A DNA stretch of 64,000 nt from JAFNAG01 sp963824985 (GTDB lineage Bacteria > Acidobacteriota > UBA6911): NCBI GenBank assembly GCA_963824985.1, contig CAWGRQ010000018.1, forward strand, positions 62,001 through 126,000, written 5' to 3'. The number at the start of each line of letters is the position of its first letter. Position 1 is the stretch's first letter. The notes under the pieces are model-generated. The model worked only from the letters and a program-made list of their open reading frames with translations. It ran no database searches and was not told the DNA's origin. A program made the translations under genes and the position numbers. Shown here one piece after another: positions 9,030 through 18,267 of this stretch.

Positions 9030-9270
9030 TGCATGCCCCGGTGGGGGCCGAAAGGTGAGTAGCCCCGGGCGCAAAAGCCCGGGGTTGATTCGAACGCGCT
9101 GTGGAGCCCCGGTGAGGCGATAGACATAGAAAATGTCTGCGGATAAAGATCTTTCGCCCCTGCCAGGGCTCCTTATAATGCAATATCCCGGCCGGGAGCT
9201 TGCGCCCCCGGCCATTGTCCGGCATCCCTATGGGGCGGTGTGCCGCGCGGCGAAAATGGAGTTTCGCGAC
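9030..9270. repeat. GC-rich palindromic intergenic repeat cluster
   Basis: The 315-base gap between the oxidoreductase operon and the M24 peptidase has no gene but is full of short palindromes. The clearest is CCCCGGGC (9063-9070) with GCCCGGGG (9077-9084) around a GCAAAA loop. A second imperfect hairpin lies in the CCCGGCCGGGAGC...GCGCCCCCGG segment near 9187-9212. Short motifs such as GCCCCGGTG and CCCTGCCAGGGC recur. This resembles REP-like elements common in Acidobacteria and Planctomycetes. It lies between two genes that converge, so it may also terminate transcription from both sides. Confidence 0.55.
9063..9084. terminator. Strong 8-bp hairpin downstream of the oxidoreductase operon
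   Basis: Perfect 8-base GC stem (CCCCGGGC/GCCCGGGG) with a 6-base loop, about 80 bases after the FAD-subunit stop. There is no T-run after it, so it is either a weak terminator, an mRNA-stabilising hairpin, or simply part of the repeat cluster. Confidence 0.4.
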
Positions 9271-9299
9271 AGAAACCAGCTGGCCTGGAACTGAAGCGC

Positions 9300-10550
9300 T
9301 CAACGCCCGGCAAACGGCCGGTCGATCGCCAGGGCTTCCATGCCGCCGAGATAGCGCGCGCCATCCCCGGTAACGACCATACAATCTTCATGCCGCATGC
9401 CGAATTCACCGTAAATATAGATCCCCGGCTCGTTGCTGAAGGTCATCCCCGGTTCCAGTTTGAGCTTGTTGCCCCTGACCAGGTAGGGGTATTCATGGCC
9501 TTCCATGCCGATGCCGTGGCCGACACGATGGGCGAAATATTTGTACCCGGGACCGAAGCCGGCATCCTCGACGACCTTCCGGGCCGCTACATCCACGTCC
9601 TCGCAGGTAGCCCCGGGACGGCAGGCCTTCAGAGCGGCGGTCTGGGCCTGTTTCACGATGTCCCAAACCCTCAACATCTTGTCGGTCGGCTTGCCGAAGA
9701 CAATTGTTCGGGTGACGTCGGAGCGGTATCCTTCAACGCTGCATCCGCCGTCGACCATGATGATCGTACCCTCGGCAAGAGTCTGCGGGGCGCGGGAACC
9801 GTGAGGAAAGGCGGTGTTGGAACCGAACTGCGGGCCGCCGCTGCCGCTGGCGCCGAGTTGGCCATGCACGGCGCTGATGGCAGAAGACAGATCGCGTGGA
9901 GTCATCCCCGCGCGCAACCGGGCAAAAGCCTCCCGGTAGGCAATCTTCGTAATTCTGGCGGCCAGATCCATATAGGCGATCTCTTTCGCCGTTTTGGTGC
10001 CGCGACACCCCTCCGTGACCGAAGCCCCATCGGCAACCTCGACTTCCGGAGCGTCTCTGCGCAACCCGAAAATCTGGAAGGCACTGGTATTCGGCGCCAG
10101 GCCGAGCCGGCGTCCGCCGAGATCCTTCACGATGCCGCCCATGAGCCGGTAGGGGCTTTCATGCTCCTCCCACGTTCGGATCTCCTGGCCCCCCGGAATT
10201 GCCTCCTTGGCCCGCTCAAGTTCAAAGGACGGGCAGACCCAGACCGGCGCACCCTTCCGGTTCAGAACGGCGCCAAAGGTGCGTTCACTTGACCCCCAGG
10301 ACACGGTCGTGAAATATGTCAGGTTGACCCCGCCGGGCAGAAACACGGCGTCGAGGCTGTTTGCGGCCATCAGGCGGCGGGCCCGCTCCTGACGCTCCGC
10401 ATAATCCTCGGGGGACAGGGGTTTGACTCCGGCCGTCAGACTTTCCAGCCTTGCGCCCGGAGCAACGATTTGTGCTTCCAGAGAACCGTCAAGAACGGGA
10501 AGAGCGAGCATGAGCCCGCCGGTCTTAAGGAAAGCGCGTCGATGAATCAT
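9300..10550 (-). CDS. Exported M24-family metallopeptidase (Xaa-Pro aminopeptidase-like)
   Basis: 416-residue protein. The N-terminus (HRRAFLKTGG followed by LMLALPVL) looks like a Tat signal, pointing to the periplasm. An N-terminal creatinase-like domain (about 50-180) precedes a pita-bread domain. The five metal ligands of the family are present: D in IMVDGG, D in SDVTRT, H in HRVGHGIGMEGHE, E in SNEPG and E in MRHEDC. It would remove N-terminal residues from X-Pro peptides with two Mn or Co ions. It stands alone, divergent from an unknown gene. The length is normal for the family. Confidence 0.88.
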   Translation of the reverse strand: MIHRRAFLKTGGLMLALPVLDGSLEAQIVAPGARLESLTAGVKPLSPEDYAERQERARRLMAANSLDAVFLPGGVNLTYFTTVSWGSSERTFGAVLNRKGAPVWVCPSFELERAKEAIPGGQEIRTWEEHESPYRLMGGIVKDLGGRRLGLAPNTSAFQIFGLRRDAPEVEVADGASVTEGCRGTKTAKEIAYMDLAARITKIAYREAFARLRAGMTPRDLSSAISAVHGQLGASGSGGPQFGSNTAFPHGSRAPQTLAEGTIIMVDGGCSVEGYRSDVTRTIVFGKPTDKMLRVWDIVKQAQTAALKACRPGATCEDVDVAARKVVEDAGFGPGYKYFAHRVGHGIGMEGHEYPYLVRGNKLKLEPGMTFSNEPGIYIYGEFGMRHEDCMVVTGDGARYLGGMEALAIDRPFAGR

Positions 10551-10799
10551 GGGGATCTCCTTGAGGTATTCGTAAAATGCCTCGGCAGATTATCACTCTA
10601 CAGATTCCCGCGATAGAGAAATTAGCGTCGGTGGCAATCGAGCGGGATGAGAATCAAGGACTGGCAGTTCACTTTCCCCGCGCCGGGAGTCATTCCGGCG
10701 TCGGCGTCACCATCATCATTGCCGCCGCCATGCGGAGGCGCGTGCTACGGGCCGCGAACTGGGATACAATTGCCTTCCTTACGAAAGGGGCTCCCGAAC

Positions 10800-11390
10800 A
10801 TGGCACTGCGAGAGGGACTGACCCGCACGTTGACCCACCCGACACCCGAAACTCTATGGCAGCTGAGAGCCGACCTCCTTGAGGCCGGCGTCCCGCCCGA
10901 GCAACCGGTGTGGCGCATCATCGAGGAATATCAGCAATTTCTGCAGCATATTCTTACCGGAGCTGCATCGAGGCATTATAGCGACCTGGCGTCGAAGCTG
11001 GATATCGGCAGTCTGACCGGCATCGTGGTGGACCGGTTCGTCGAATCGAAGGATGCGGGCAGCCTGGTCCGATCGTTGCTCAGCGGGCTCCTCAGCGAGG
11101 GGCTCATGGTCATGGCCACCCGCCAGCACGTGAAGGCCTGGGAAGAGAGCCTCGGCGCCGTATGCTCGGGAGCATCGTGGTTTCTATACGAAGAGCTTTG
11201 GCGCTGGGCAGAGGAGAAGAAGCCGGAGACACCTCCCCAAGAGCGGCGCCGCATGCTTGACGGTCTCTTTCAGCCGCTCTGCATCAAGGATGCCGGGGGC
11301 CCTTCCAAAGCGGTTCTGATTGGCGCCCTTTTCCGTCTCCTGCTGCTTTCCCACACTCTGGATGAGATTGCGCGCCTGCCCACGACATAG
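10800..11390 (+). CDS. Hypothetical helical protein
   Basis: 196-residue protein from the ATG at 10800, preceded by GAAAGGGG. It is soluble and rich in helices, with no recognised motif. Features are a leucine-rich N-terminal half (LWQLRADLLEAGVPPEQPVW), a central LVRSLLSGLLSEGLMVMATR and a charged WRWAEEKKPETPPQERRR segment. An in-frame GTG/ATG-opened extension to 10647 exists but its sequence looks non-coding. It is transcribed away from the M24 peptidase and towards the VWFA gene. Confidence 0.6.
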   Translation: MALREGLTRTLTHPTPETLWQLRADLLEAGVPPEQPVWRIIEEYQQFLQHILTGAASRHYSDLASKLDIGSLTGIVVDRFVESKDAGSLVRSLLSGLLSEGLMVMATRQHVKAWEESLGAVCSGASWFLYEELWRWAEEKKPETPPQERRRMLDGLFQPLCIKDAGGPSKAVLIGALFRLLLLSHTLDEIARLPTT

Positions 11391-11534
11391 ACAATCCCCG
11401 CGGCGCGCGCCTCTCCATTTTGGGAAACGAAACCGAGAACCGCAAACATCTGTTTGCTGATTTCTCTCCATTTGAGGTCGGTGGAAGGCGTGGCAGGCGT
11501 TCAATCCTCTCATTTCTGAGCGTCGTGGAATGGG

Positions 11535-13451
11535 CTATTTAACCTTGCACAGCTGGCTCCCCACTTTGTCCCCCTTCAGGTCGTAGACGATAACCTTAAG
11601 AATTGCCTTCGAGTTTTTGAGGGGAACCGGGATGGAAACCGGAACCCCGGACTGAATGTATCGCTGGTAGGTTTCCTCCTGCAACCTCAGGGTCACCATT
11701 TTCCAGTCGGCGCCCAGGTAGTTCCCTTTGGAATCCCCCTGGAATATCGTGACCCGGAGCTTGCCGGAATGCCGGCCGTCAACCAGGTCGAACCCGATCT
11801 TCCGGCAATCGATATTCAAACCGACTTCGACCTGCGGATCGCCCCATTCGTCCTTGCCCTTGAGCGCCCTGAGGTCGAAAGGAATATCTCCGATCTCCCG
11901 CTCATAGCCGCCGGCAGCCGTGATGCGGTTGAAAGAGATGAAGGCCTCCATGTCGACCGGCTGCAGCCGGTCGCGGGCGAAATAGCCTCTCCGGAAATAG
12001 ACTTTCACTCCGGGCCGGTTCACCCGGACGCCGATTTCGCGATAGCTGCCGTCCCAGTTCTGATCCGTGGCATAGTAGCCGAGCAGGTACTGAGCTCGCG
12101 AGGTCTCGTTGATGCGGGTCAGCGCCTTTCCGATATCCTCGTGAACCGACGTGCGCCCGCCGGTAAGCTGGGAAACGGTCCTCATGCTGGAAATCATGAA
12201 GGTCTGATTCCAGCTTGCCTGGGATTCCTCCGCAGGCGGGACCTCCTCCCCGATATTAATCGTCCTCCCTTTATTGGAATAACGGCCGGCATCGGCAAAT
12301 ACACCGCCGGTCTGAAACGTGTCAATCGCAACCCGGGCATCGTTGGCGATCGCCGCAATGTTCTTGTCGTAATCCGTACGGCCACTCGGAAAGAGCAGTC
12401 CCTGATCGCTCAGGAACAGCAGGTGCTTCTCGCCCGACATGTAACGCAGATACTCGATGCAGGTATAGATGTTCTGCATGTCCTGGAATGATCCGGCCGC
12501 CTTGGGTGCGAAATCAGCGAACGGCAGCCACAGCAGAATCGAATCCGTTTCCAGCTTGTCGAACGCGATGAGGCTTCTGAACTGCTCCGCGGCATTTGCC
12601 AGTTCCGTATCTCCGGAGTTTTGCGCATCCGCGGCCATCTGATCAACCACCTTGGTGCGTTCGCTCACTTCCGCTGCCCGGTCCCCGCCGGCAAGCAGGA
12701 CGGCGGCCGCCCGCTCCCAATCCTTCACGATGCTGCCGTCCACCGCCATGCGTCCCGGCGGCACCTGCCGGGAGGCCAGCGCCGTCGGAATGGTAAAAAT
12801 CTTGTCGATGTCCTTCTGAAACGACTTGGGTATCTCCTTGCTGGCATATACGGAGGCAAGCCCGGAAAAATGCGACTCCAGCCAGGACTCGATTTTTTCG
12901 TGCATCTGTTTGTAATTCTCGAGCATCTGAACAATCTGTCCGTGATCTGTGGTGAAATCGGTGGCCCGATTGTAGGCGAACACCGCCACGCGATCCTGCG
13001 GCAAAAGGCCGTTCTGCACGAACCGGATCAACGCGTCGACACACTTGAACGGCACCTGATACCGCCCCCGCCCCATCAGGATCAGGAAGGTGCGCGCGGG
13101 CTGAGGGGCATTCTCCGCGATTTCGGCCGCTTCCCGGTTCGCGGGCTGGCCGGGTTCCGGTGCGGCAACTCCGTAGGTTTGCAGCAGGAAGTGGCGGATT
13201 TCCTGCGGCCGTCCATTCTCGAAGATTTCAAAATCCTCCTTTTTCAAATCGGTGACCGGCCGATCACGACTGTCCGTGACGGTGACATCGATGGGAACCA
13301 GGCGGACCTGGACGCGGATGGTTCCAGGCGGGCCTGGACGTTGTTCCTGTGCCGCAGCCTGGATGCCGGCGCGTGTGCCCCCGGACATGCCGGTAGCCAG
13401 ACTGGAGAGAAACGCAATTGAAATCAGCAACAGGCGTCGCAGACATCGCAT
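11535..13451 (-). CDS. Secreted VWFA-related domain protein (Acidobacteria type)
   Basis: 638-residue exported protein with a signal peptide (RRLLLISIAFLSSLATG). Residues 45-90 carry the family N-terminal strand module (IRVQVRLVPIDVTVTDSRDR, DLKKEDFEIFENGRPQEI). The following VWA-like domain is divergent: no clear DxSxS metal site is visible, the equivalent strand reading FLILMGRGRYQVPF. The C-terminal half contains the usual SRAQYLLGYYATDQNWDGSY and VKVYFRRGYFARD motifs. This family is strongly expanded in Acidobacteriota; its role is unknown, probably binding at the cell surface. It is monocistronic, converging on the gene at 10800. Confidence 0.85.
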   Translation of the reverse strand: MRCLRRLLLISIAFLSSLATGMSGGTRAGIQAAAQEQRPGPPGTIRVQVRLVPIDVTVTDSRDRPVTDLKKEDFEIFENGRPQEIRHFLLQTYGVAAPEPGQPANREAAEIAENAPQPARTFLILMGRGRYQVPFKCVDALIRFVQNGLLPQDRVAVFAYNRATDFTTDHGQIVQMLENYKQMHEKIESWLESHFSGLASVYASKEIPKSFQKDIDKIFTIPTALASRQVPPGRMAVDGSIVKDWERAAAVLLAGGDRAAEVSERTKVVDQMAADAQNSGDTELANAAEQFRSLIAFDKLETDSILLWLPFADFAPKAAGSFQDMQNIYTCIEYLRYMSGEKHLLFLSDQGLLFPSGRTDYDKNIAAIANDARVAIDTFQTGGVFADAGRYSNKGRTINIGEEVPPAEESQASWNQTFMISSMRTVSQLTGGRTSVHEDIGKALTRINETSRAQYLLGYYATDQNWDGSYREIGVRVNRPGVKVYFRRGYFARDRLQPVDMEAFISFNRITAAGGYEREIGDIPFDLRALKGKDEWGDPQVEVGLNIDCRKIGFDLVDGRHSGKLRVTIFQGDSKGNYLGADWKMVTLRLQEETYQRYIQSGVPVSIPVPLKNSKAILKVIVYDLKGDKVGSQLCKVK

Positions 13452-13667
13452 GGTGTCGTTCCCTGGGATATCACCGCCGGCCGCACATCAAGTAAACACC
13501 TGCGCTACTATGCGGCCGGGCGGAAAGTGTTAAGTCCCTGCCTGGATCGCCAGGATATCTTCACGGGATTCACTTCCGCTCATTTTATACTGATACAGGT
13601 TGCCTGCGGTACTATTCTCATTGTGAATTTTGACCATCACAGCTGCCGGCTGTCGGAATCGCCCCCA

Positions 13668-13820
13668 ATGGTCAGTCCCTTCAAATGGGCCATTCTGGCT
13701 TTGGAAAGCGCCCTGTGGCGCGGATTCTCCCTACGGGAAATGCTGCTCCCGTGCGGCATCCTGATTTCGGTGGGAATTATCTGTTTTGCGGTCGCGATCC
13801 GGACCATCAGAACCGAATGA
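13668..13820 (+). pseudogene. C-terminal remnant of an ABC-2 type permease
   Basis: A 50-residue frame (MVSPFKWAILALESALWRGF, then LREMLLPCGILISVGIICFA) resembles the last loop and last membrane helix of ABC-2 transporter permeases and ends with a natural stop. Nothing resembling the rest of the permease lies upstream, only a non-homologous 210-base stretch. It could also be a small single-helix membrane protein, but no ribosome site is visible. It sits at the left edge of the relic island. Confidence 0.4.
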
Positions 13821-13954
13821 GGCTCGCAGGAAGGTCAAGGCCTCAGCCTATAACTTGTTCTCTCTTAACGGTTACCGAGTCCAGGTGCAGTTTTGACCGC
13901 CATCCTGAATGGGTGAAGCCCGGCAAGGATGCCCTCTCCAGATACTCAGGATGG

Positions 13955-14000
13955 CTGCGTCAGCTCAAACTCTGGGACCAGCCCGAGCGTCCGCCTCCCA
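13955..14000 (+). pseudogene. IS91-type transposase C-terminal scrap
   Basis: Frame LRQLKLWDQPERPPPM closely matches the C-terminal end of the better-preserved IS91 transposase fragment at 34.4 kb (LCHLKLWNRPERPPP). Only about 15 codons can be matched; sequence on both sides does not continue the protein. It is one of four such fragments in the window. Confidence 0.55.
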
Positions 14001-14099
14001 TGCTCGGGTCGGGAGCGCGCCACCATGATGTCGATGCGGGAATAGCTGTTTGGCAGGATGATTTCAGGTTGTTCGATGGAACGGAGTACCCCTCCGCCC

Positions 14100-14415
14100 G
14101 GTCTCCGTTCCCAAATCCCGACGATCCTCCTGGCACCGTTCCGGGCCAGGTGTGCTTTAGAAAGGACATCGAGGCGGCCGAGAAGGCGTCCGGCAAGCCC
14201 GCCGGACACTCCTTTGCCTCTCTTTCCCCACTCCAATCGGTTCGAGCAAAATCGGAGGCGTTCTGCCCACGCACACCCTCCTTGAACGTGCCCTGGCCAA
14301 CACGGAGGATAATCGCGAGGAGTTCTGCCTCCGTGAGTTTGTCGGCCCCTTCGGTGAGAAGCCGCTCCCGCGGGCGTTCCTCTTTCGGCCAGTTCTTGAT
14401 GCGGTCAGATTTCAT
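14100..14415 (-). pseudogene. RadC-family N-terminal remnant, frameshifted
   Basis: From ATG 14415 the frame begins MKSDRIKNWPKEERPRERLL and continues EGADKLTEAELLAIILRVGQ and GVRGQNASDFAR, which is the N-terminal helix-hairpin region of RadC (UPF0758) proteins. After that the similarity moves to another frame (LAGRLLGRLDVLSKAHLARN) and then dies out where the IS91 scrap begins on the other strand. The whole C-terminal JAB-like metalloprotease domain with its HxH motif is missing. I read it as a decayed copy cut by a mobile element. Confidence 0.65.
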
Positions 14416-14459
14416 TGCGTTGTCATATGCGGTACGCGGCCGGGCCGCAATACCGCTGT

Positions 14460-15489
14460 CTATCCCTTGTTGAGTGTGTCCTCGATGTTCCGCAGTTGCC
14501 GCAGAATGTCGTCAAACGGCGGCGGCGGTTCGGTGAACATTTCCTGCATCTGCTGGTAGTCGGCCTTCAGGTCTGCGAGACGGGAATCGGCCGGCACAAG
14601 CCGCAAGGAGCCGGGTTTGGCGGCGTCGTAGTTTGCCCAGGCGGACTGGAAAGTAGGTGCGCTTGTGCCGCACGACGCGCGCGAGAAGGTCGAGGTCTTC
14701 CATGGCTCTCTGGCCGGCGGGGTGCGCGGCCATGCAGCATACATCGTAGCAGTCGCGCGAGAGCCGGCTGCGCATGGGTTTGTCTGCCGGACGGTGGTAC
14801 TCGGTGTGCAGGATGGTGGCCTTCTCCCAGAAGGTTCGTTCGATCTCGAGTGCAACCACGCGGCAGGCCGGAGCAGCGAACAGAGCCGGAAACTCCTCAG
14901 CAACCCACGGTGTGACGGTGTGATCGCCGATGGGCCGCTGGTCAGTGAGGGAGCCGAGTTCGAGTTTGACCTGGGGATGCACGTACCCGGGCCGAGCCGG
15001 TTCGGTTGTGGGGTACCGGAACGTGAGAACGGGCGAGTGCGTCTGCTCGTCGAGCTTGAAGGCGAGGTAGGCGGCGCCGTCCTGCGTTTGTCCAAGGGCA
15101 TCCTGAATCGCCTGTTCGAGCGCGGGTCGGACCTTGTGGTCGACCGCGGCGGCGCATGCGTCGTTGAGCTTCTTCCAGCGCTTTTCGAACTGTGAGCGGG
15201 ACTTGGCGGCGTCCGGCCGGTTCTCACCGCCGAAGCCCAGCCAGTCGGGATCGACGGACAGGTCGATATCCTCGGAGAACCGCTTGATGATGCCGAAAAC
15301 CTTAGACAGCGATGTGCCGCCCTTGAAAACGAACTTGTCCGCGAGTGCGGGGGTCGAGAAAAGAAGGCGCAGCGAGAAACAGACCCAGAAGTCCTTCTCC
15401 ACGATGAGGCGCGTCAGGCCGCGCCGGTTGGCGACTTCCTGGAAGTACGGGACGCGCTGATCGAGCGGGAGTCTGGCAAACTCAAGCAT
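14460..15489 (-). CDS. AbiEii/AbiGii-family nucleotidyltransferase toxin, C-terminal frameshift
   Basis: About 342 residues when one base is removed from the A3 run at 14650-14652. The N-terminal motifs FVFKGGTSLSKVFGIIKRFS and EDIDLSV form the GS-x10-DxD nucleotidyltransferase core (GGTSLSK...SEDIDLS). FWEKATILHTEYHRP follows in the centre. Without repair the end reads as basic nonsense; with it the frame gives YFQSAWANYDAAKPGSLRLV and a normal tail. AbiE toxins block growth, often during phage infection, by modifying tRNA or other targets with nucleotides. The antitoxin gene lies just upstream and overlaps it. Confidence 0.82.
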
Positions 15490-16091
15490 CGAGAATCCTC
15501 CGCTATGGCGTCGATGATTCTGTGCATCCAGCCGGGGGCGTAGATACGATCCCGCTTCAACTGGGCCTTGTCGCTCGTGGGCATGGTCTGCCGCAGGTGC
15601 GCGATATGCTGGTTGCCGATCTGCCTGGCGCCGATGTGACGAAGGGCCTGGATGACCGTGCCGCTGATCCGGCCGGCCGTCGCCATGTTGCGGGGGGTCG
15701 TGTTTTTCAGGATGATCTCCTGACGGCCGATTCTGACATGTCGAGCCGGGCCGTCTGTGAGGAATACGATTCGGGCTGGAACTTGTTCGGACAACCCCAG
15801 CAGGTTCGCGGCGTAGGCGCCGGAAGGCTGGAGTCGCGAGGCGTCGCGTTCTGACAGGGCCTTGGCGATCTCATCGGGGCTTGGGGAAAGGAAGCCGATG
15901 GTCGGATGTTGCTTGGGGAAATCGTAGAGTCCGCGGGTCAGCCGACGGATCGTACCGCGCTTCTCCAGGCGGTGCAGTGCGATGCGGACCGCCTCGGGGC
16001 TGCCAAGGTCGAGAAATGCCTTGGGAGTGAAACAAACGCCTCTTGCTTTGCCCTGGATCCGAGTGATGATTCTGTTTTCGATCGATTGCAT
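15414..16091 (-). CDS. AbiEi-like antitoxin/transcriptional regulator (DUF6088)
   Basis: 225 residues from ATG 16091. It has an N-terminal winged-helix-like region (GSPEAVRIALHRLEKRGTIR RLTRGLYDFP, split here) and a following domain with LTDGPARHVRIGRQEIILKN, typical of the antitoxin half of type IV AbiE systems. It overlaps the toxin start by 76 bases, longer than usual; the last 25 residues (SRSISASRTSRKS...) look unlike the family, so another single-base shift near 15495 may hide the true end, where a stop overlapping the toxin ATG is available in another frame. A palindromic operator precedes the gene. Confidence 0.75.
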   Translation of the reverse strand: MQSIENRIITRIQGKARGVCFTPKAFLDLGSPEAVRIALHRLEKRGTIRRLTRGLYDFPKQHPTIGFLSPSPDEIAKALSERDASRLQPSGAYAANLLGLSEQVPARIVFLTDGPARHVRIGRQEIILKNTTPRNMATAGRISGTVIQALRHIGARQIGNQHIAHLRQTMPTSDKAQLKRDRIYAPGWMHRIIDAIAEDSRCLSLPDSRSISASRTSRKSPTGAA

Positions 16092-16109
16092 GCCGTTCCG
16101 CCTTAGATT

Positions 16110-16139
16110 TGTAACGAAATATATCAATTATTCGTTACA
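16110..16139. promoter_or_regulatory. Inverted-repeat operator upstream of the AbiE pair
   Basis: Perfect 9-base arms TGTAACGAA (16110-16118) and TTCGTTACA (16131-16139) flank an AT-rich 12-base spacer, ending 19 bases upstream of the antitoxin ATG. AbiEi proteins are known to bind inverted repeats in their own promoter and repress the operon, so this is the expected autoregulatory site. The AT-rich spacer may hold the promoter -10 region. Confidence 0.65.
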
Positions 16140-16227
16140 TCACAAAGCATTTTGTAGGCCCCATGCGGCGATTTCCGATCAGTTCCCAAATTCCCCGGGC
16201 GTCAAGCCACGGGCTAAAAGCAAAGGT

Positions 16228-16340
16228 GAATAATGGCGCCGTTGTCGCAGATCTTGCTCCTCTGGACGCCGAGCGCTTCCTGATCGACGACAATAACCAC
16301 CGGGATAGGAAGGATGTCAAACGACTCCGGCGTCATCCGG
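16228..16340 (-). pseudogene. Decayed second copy of a GH27 alpha-galactosidase segment
   Basis: The minus frame FRMTPESFDILPIPVVIVVD and QEALGVQRSKICDNGAI aligns with LRQMTPETRDILTNPEVIAV, DQDPLGVQGSKIRDHGD of the full-length gene 0.8 kb away. Nucleotide similarity covers roughly 110 bases, with numerous substitutions and no flanking coding sequence. It is a relic of an older duplication, not an active gene. Confidence 0.65.
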
Positions 16341-16456
16341 AACCAACCATGGGGGAGGCAGGCGATGAAGTCCTTGGATTGCGCAAGACTGCATGCGCCA
16401 TATGACAAGGGCGGCCGCAATTATTTTCGGGCAAAGGATTTCGGGGAGCGGAGGGG

Positions 16457-16747
16457 TCAGGCCAGGATATCCAGCGACTCCCGTTCCAGATCGTCCACCG
16501 TGGACATGACCTTCAGGTTGGCCTTGACCTCGATCTTCGCCTGGCTCAGGGCTGCCATTTCGCCGGCGATATCAAGCTGCATGTTCGATGAGGCAGGTTC
16601 CCCGCCCGCAAGAAGATCGCCGCTGACACCCGGGGCCCGGTCGTGGCGTGCATTGACGCTGCCGGCAGCAACGCGATGGGCTATCCGGCCCAGGTTATCC
16701 CAGGCCGCGCGTACACCTAGAACAGAAGCCGAAAAGTCGATGGGCAT
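16457..16747 (-). CDS. Small flagellar-rod-like protein
   Basis: 96 residues starting MPIDFSASVLGVRAAWDNLG RIAHRVA (split) and ending NLKVMSTVDDLERESLDILA. The pattern matches small proteins that combine the N-terminal helix and the C-terminal AN-x-KV-xxT-xDxxxxxLDIxA helix of axial rod/hook proteins (FlgC/FlgE C-terminal type), with QAKIEVKANLK in place of the usual ARNAFAANLKV. No other flagellar gene is in the window, so it is either an orphan or has another role. It lies directly downstream of the alpha-galactosidase on the same strand, about 80 bases away. Confidence 0.55.
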   Translation of the reverse strand: MPIDFSASVLGVRAAWDNLGRIAHRVAAGSVNARHDRAPGVSGDLLAGGEPASSNMQLDIAGEMAALSQAKIEVKANLKVMSTVDDLERESLDILA

Positions 16748-16828
16748 ATATACCTCGATCTTCGGCTTATCGGCAGAAGACGCCTCCGGGTTGAGTCTTT
16801 TCGTGGAACCCGCGGCTGTCTGTGCAGC

Positions 16829-18059
16829 TCACTTGACCGAGTCGGAAGTGACCCGGATCATCACGATCTCATGGGACGGCACGCTTGCGCTGAACGTGCC
16901 CTTCACGCGCCCAAGGTCCTTCTTTCCCCACAGGTCGCGAACCATCGGCTCGGCGTCGTAGGACAGGCCGATCTCCTGCCAGGAAACCGCCATCGGCTGC
17001 TCCTTGCTGCCGCGGTTGAACAGGATGACCGCCTGAGCGCCCCCTTCGAGCCTCTTCGCCCACACTTCCAGGTCACCATGGTCGCGGATTTTGCTCCCCT
17101 GAACGCCGAGCGGATCCTGGTCGACGGCGATAACCTCCGGGTTGGTCAGGATGTCTCGGGTCTCCGGCGTCATCTGACGCAGATCGTTACCTGCCATGAG
17201 CGGCGAGGCGAGCAGGCACCAGAACCCGAAATGAGCCCGGTACTCGCCGGCGGTCATCCCGCCGTTGCCCACCTCCAGCATGTCCGGGTCGTTCCAGCCG
17301 CCCGGGCCGGCGTATTTTTCCAGTCCGACCTGCGTGTCGAGCAGGCGAGTGAAGCTCCGCCAGTTGTCTGAAATGTCGCCCGTAGTCCGCCACAGGTGCC
17401 CGACGCCGCGCGCCCAGGTCCACGGCTGGCTCTGCCCCCACTCGCAGAGGCTGAACACGATCGGCCGGCCGGTCGCCTTCAGGGCGTCACGCATCGTCGG
17501 ATAGGCGATCTTCGGATCGACGCCGTCCGTGTTGCACCAGTCGTACTTCAGGTAATCGACGCCCCAGCTCGCGTATTGCCGGCGCATCCTCGACCTCATA
17601 ACCGTTGCTGCCCGGACGCCCCTGGCACGTCTTGGCGCCCGCGTCCGAGTAGACGCCGAACTTCAGCCCCTTCGAATGGACGTAGTCGGCCAGCGCCTTC
17701 ATGCCGGATGGAAACCGCTTCGCGTCGGGTACGATGTTGCCGCTCGCGTCACGGCTCACCTGCCAGCAGTCGTCGATGACGACGTAATGGTACCCGGCGT
17801 CCTTCATGCCGTTCGATACCATGGCATCGGCCATCTCCCGAATCAGCGTTTCGCTGACGTTGCAGGCGAACTTGTTCCAGCTGTTCCAGCCCATCGGCGG
17901 CGTGGCGGCCAGCTTCATCCAGCCGACCCTGCCGTTCGCGGCGCCCTGTCCGCTCGCCGATGTGTCAACATCTGTCGCCGACACGGCTGCCGAAACCAGC
18001 ACCGCCACTCCCATTAGAATCGTCGCGATCAACCAAGCCCTGGTCATTCGATTATGCAT
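16829..18059 (-). CDS. GH27 alpha-galactosidase, one frameshift
   Basis: Secreted glycosidase of about 409 residues when repaired. Start ATG 18059 with GGGGAGG; a signal peptide follows (TRAWLIATILMGVAVLVSAA). Signatures are PPMGWNSWNKFACNVSE, YVVIDDCWQ, LKYDWCNTD (nucleophile Asp) and TTGDISDNWRS (acid/base Asp region), then a C-terminal beta-sandwich (VWAKRLEGGAQAVILFNRGS). The frame breaks at 17579-17582: deleting one base of the CC on the coding strand turns EVEDAPAIRE into EVEDARQYASWGVDYLKYDW. It would hydrolyse terminal alpha-galactosides of plant oligosaccharides or galactomannan outside the cytoplasm. Complete at both ends. Confidence 0.87.
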
Positions 18060-18267
18060 GACATCCTCCCCATCCGGTTTTCTGCGGCGCCGTTCCGGAG
18101 CTCCCAGCACGTTCCCTCGCGCCATCCTATGCCAACTAATGGAGGGATCGGCAACGAAGACCTTGGCGTGCGCACGCTTGCTTTTGCCCTTCCCACTCTT
18201 TTCTTTGCGGACATTTTCAGCCATCACGGCTCAGCCCCTCGGCAGTTCCCAATGGGCAGGAATCATG

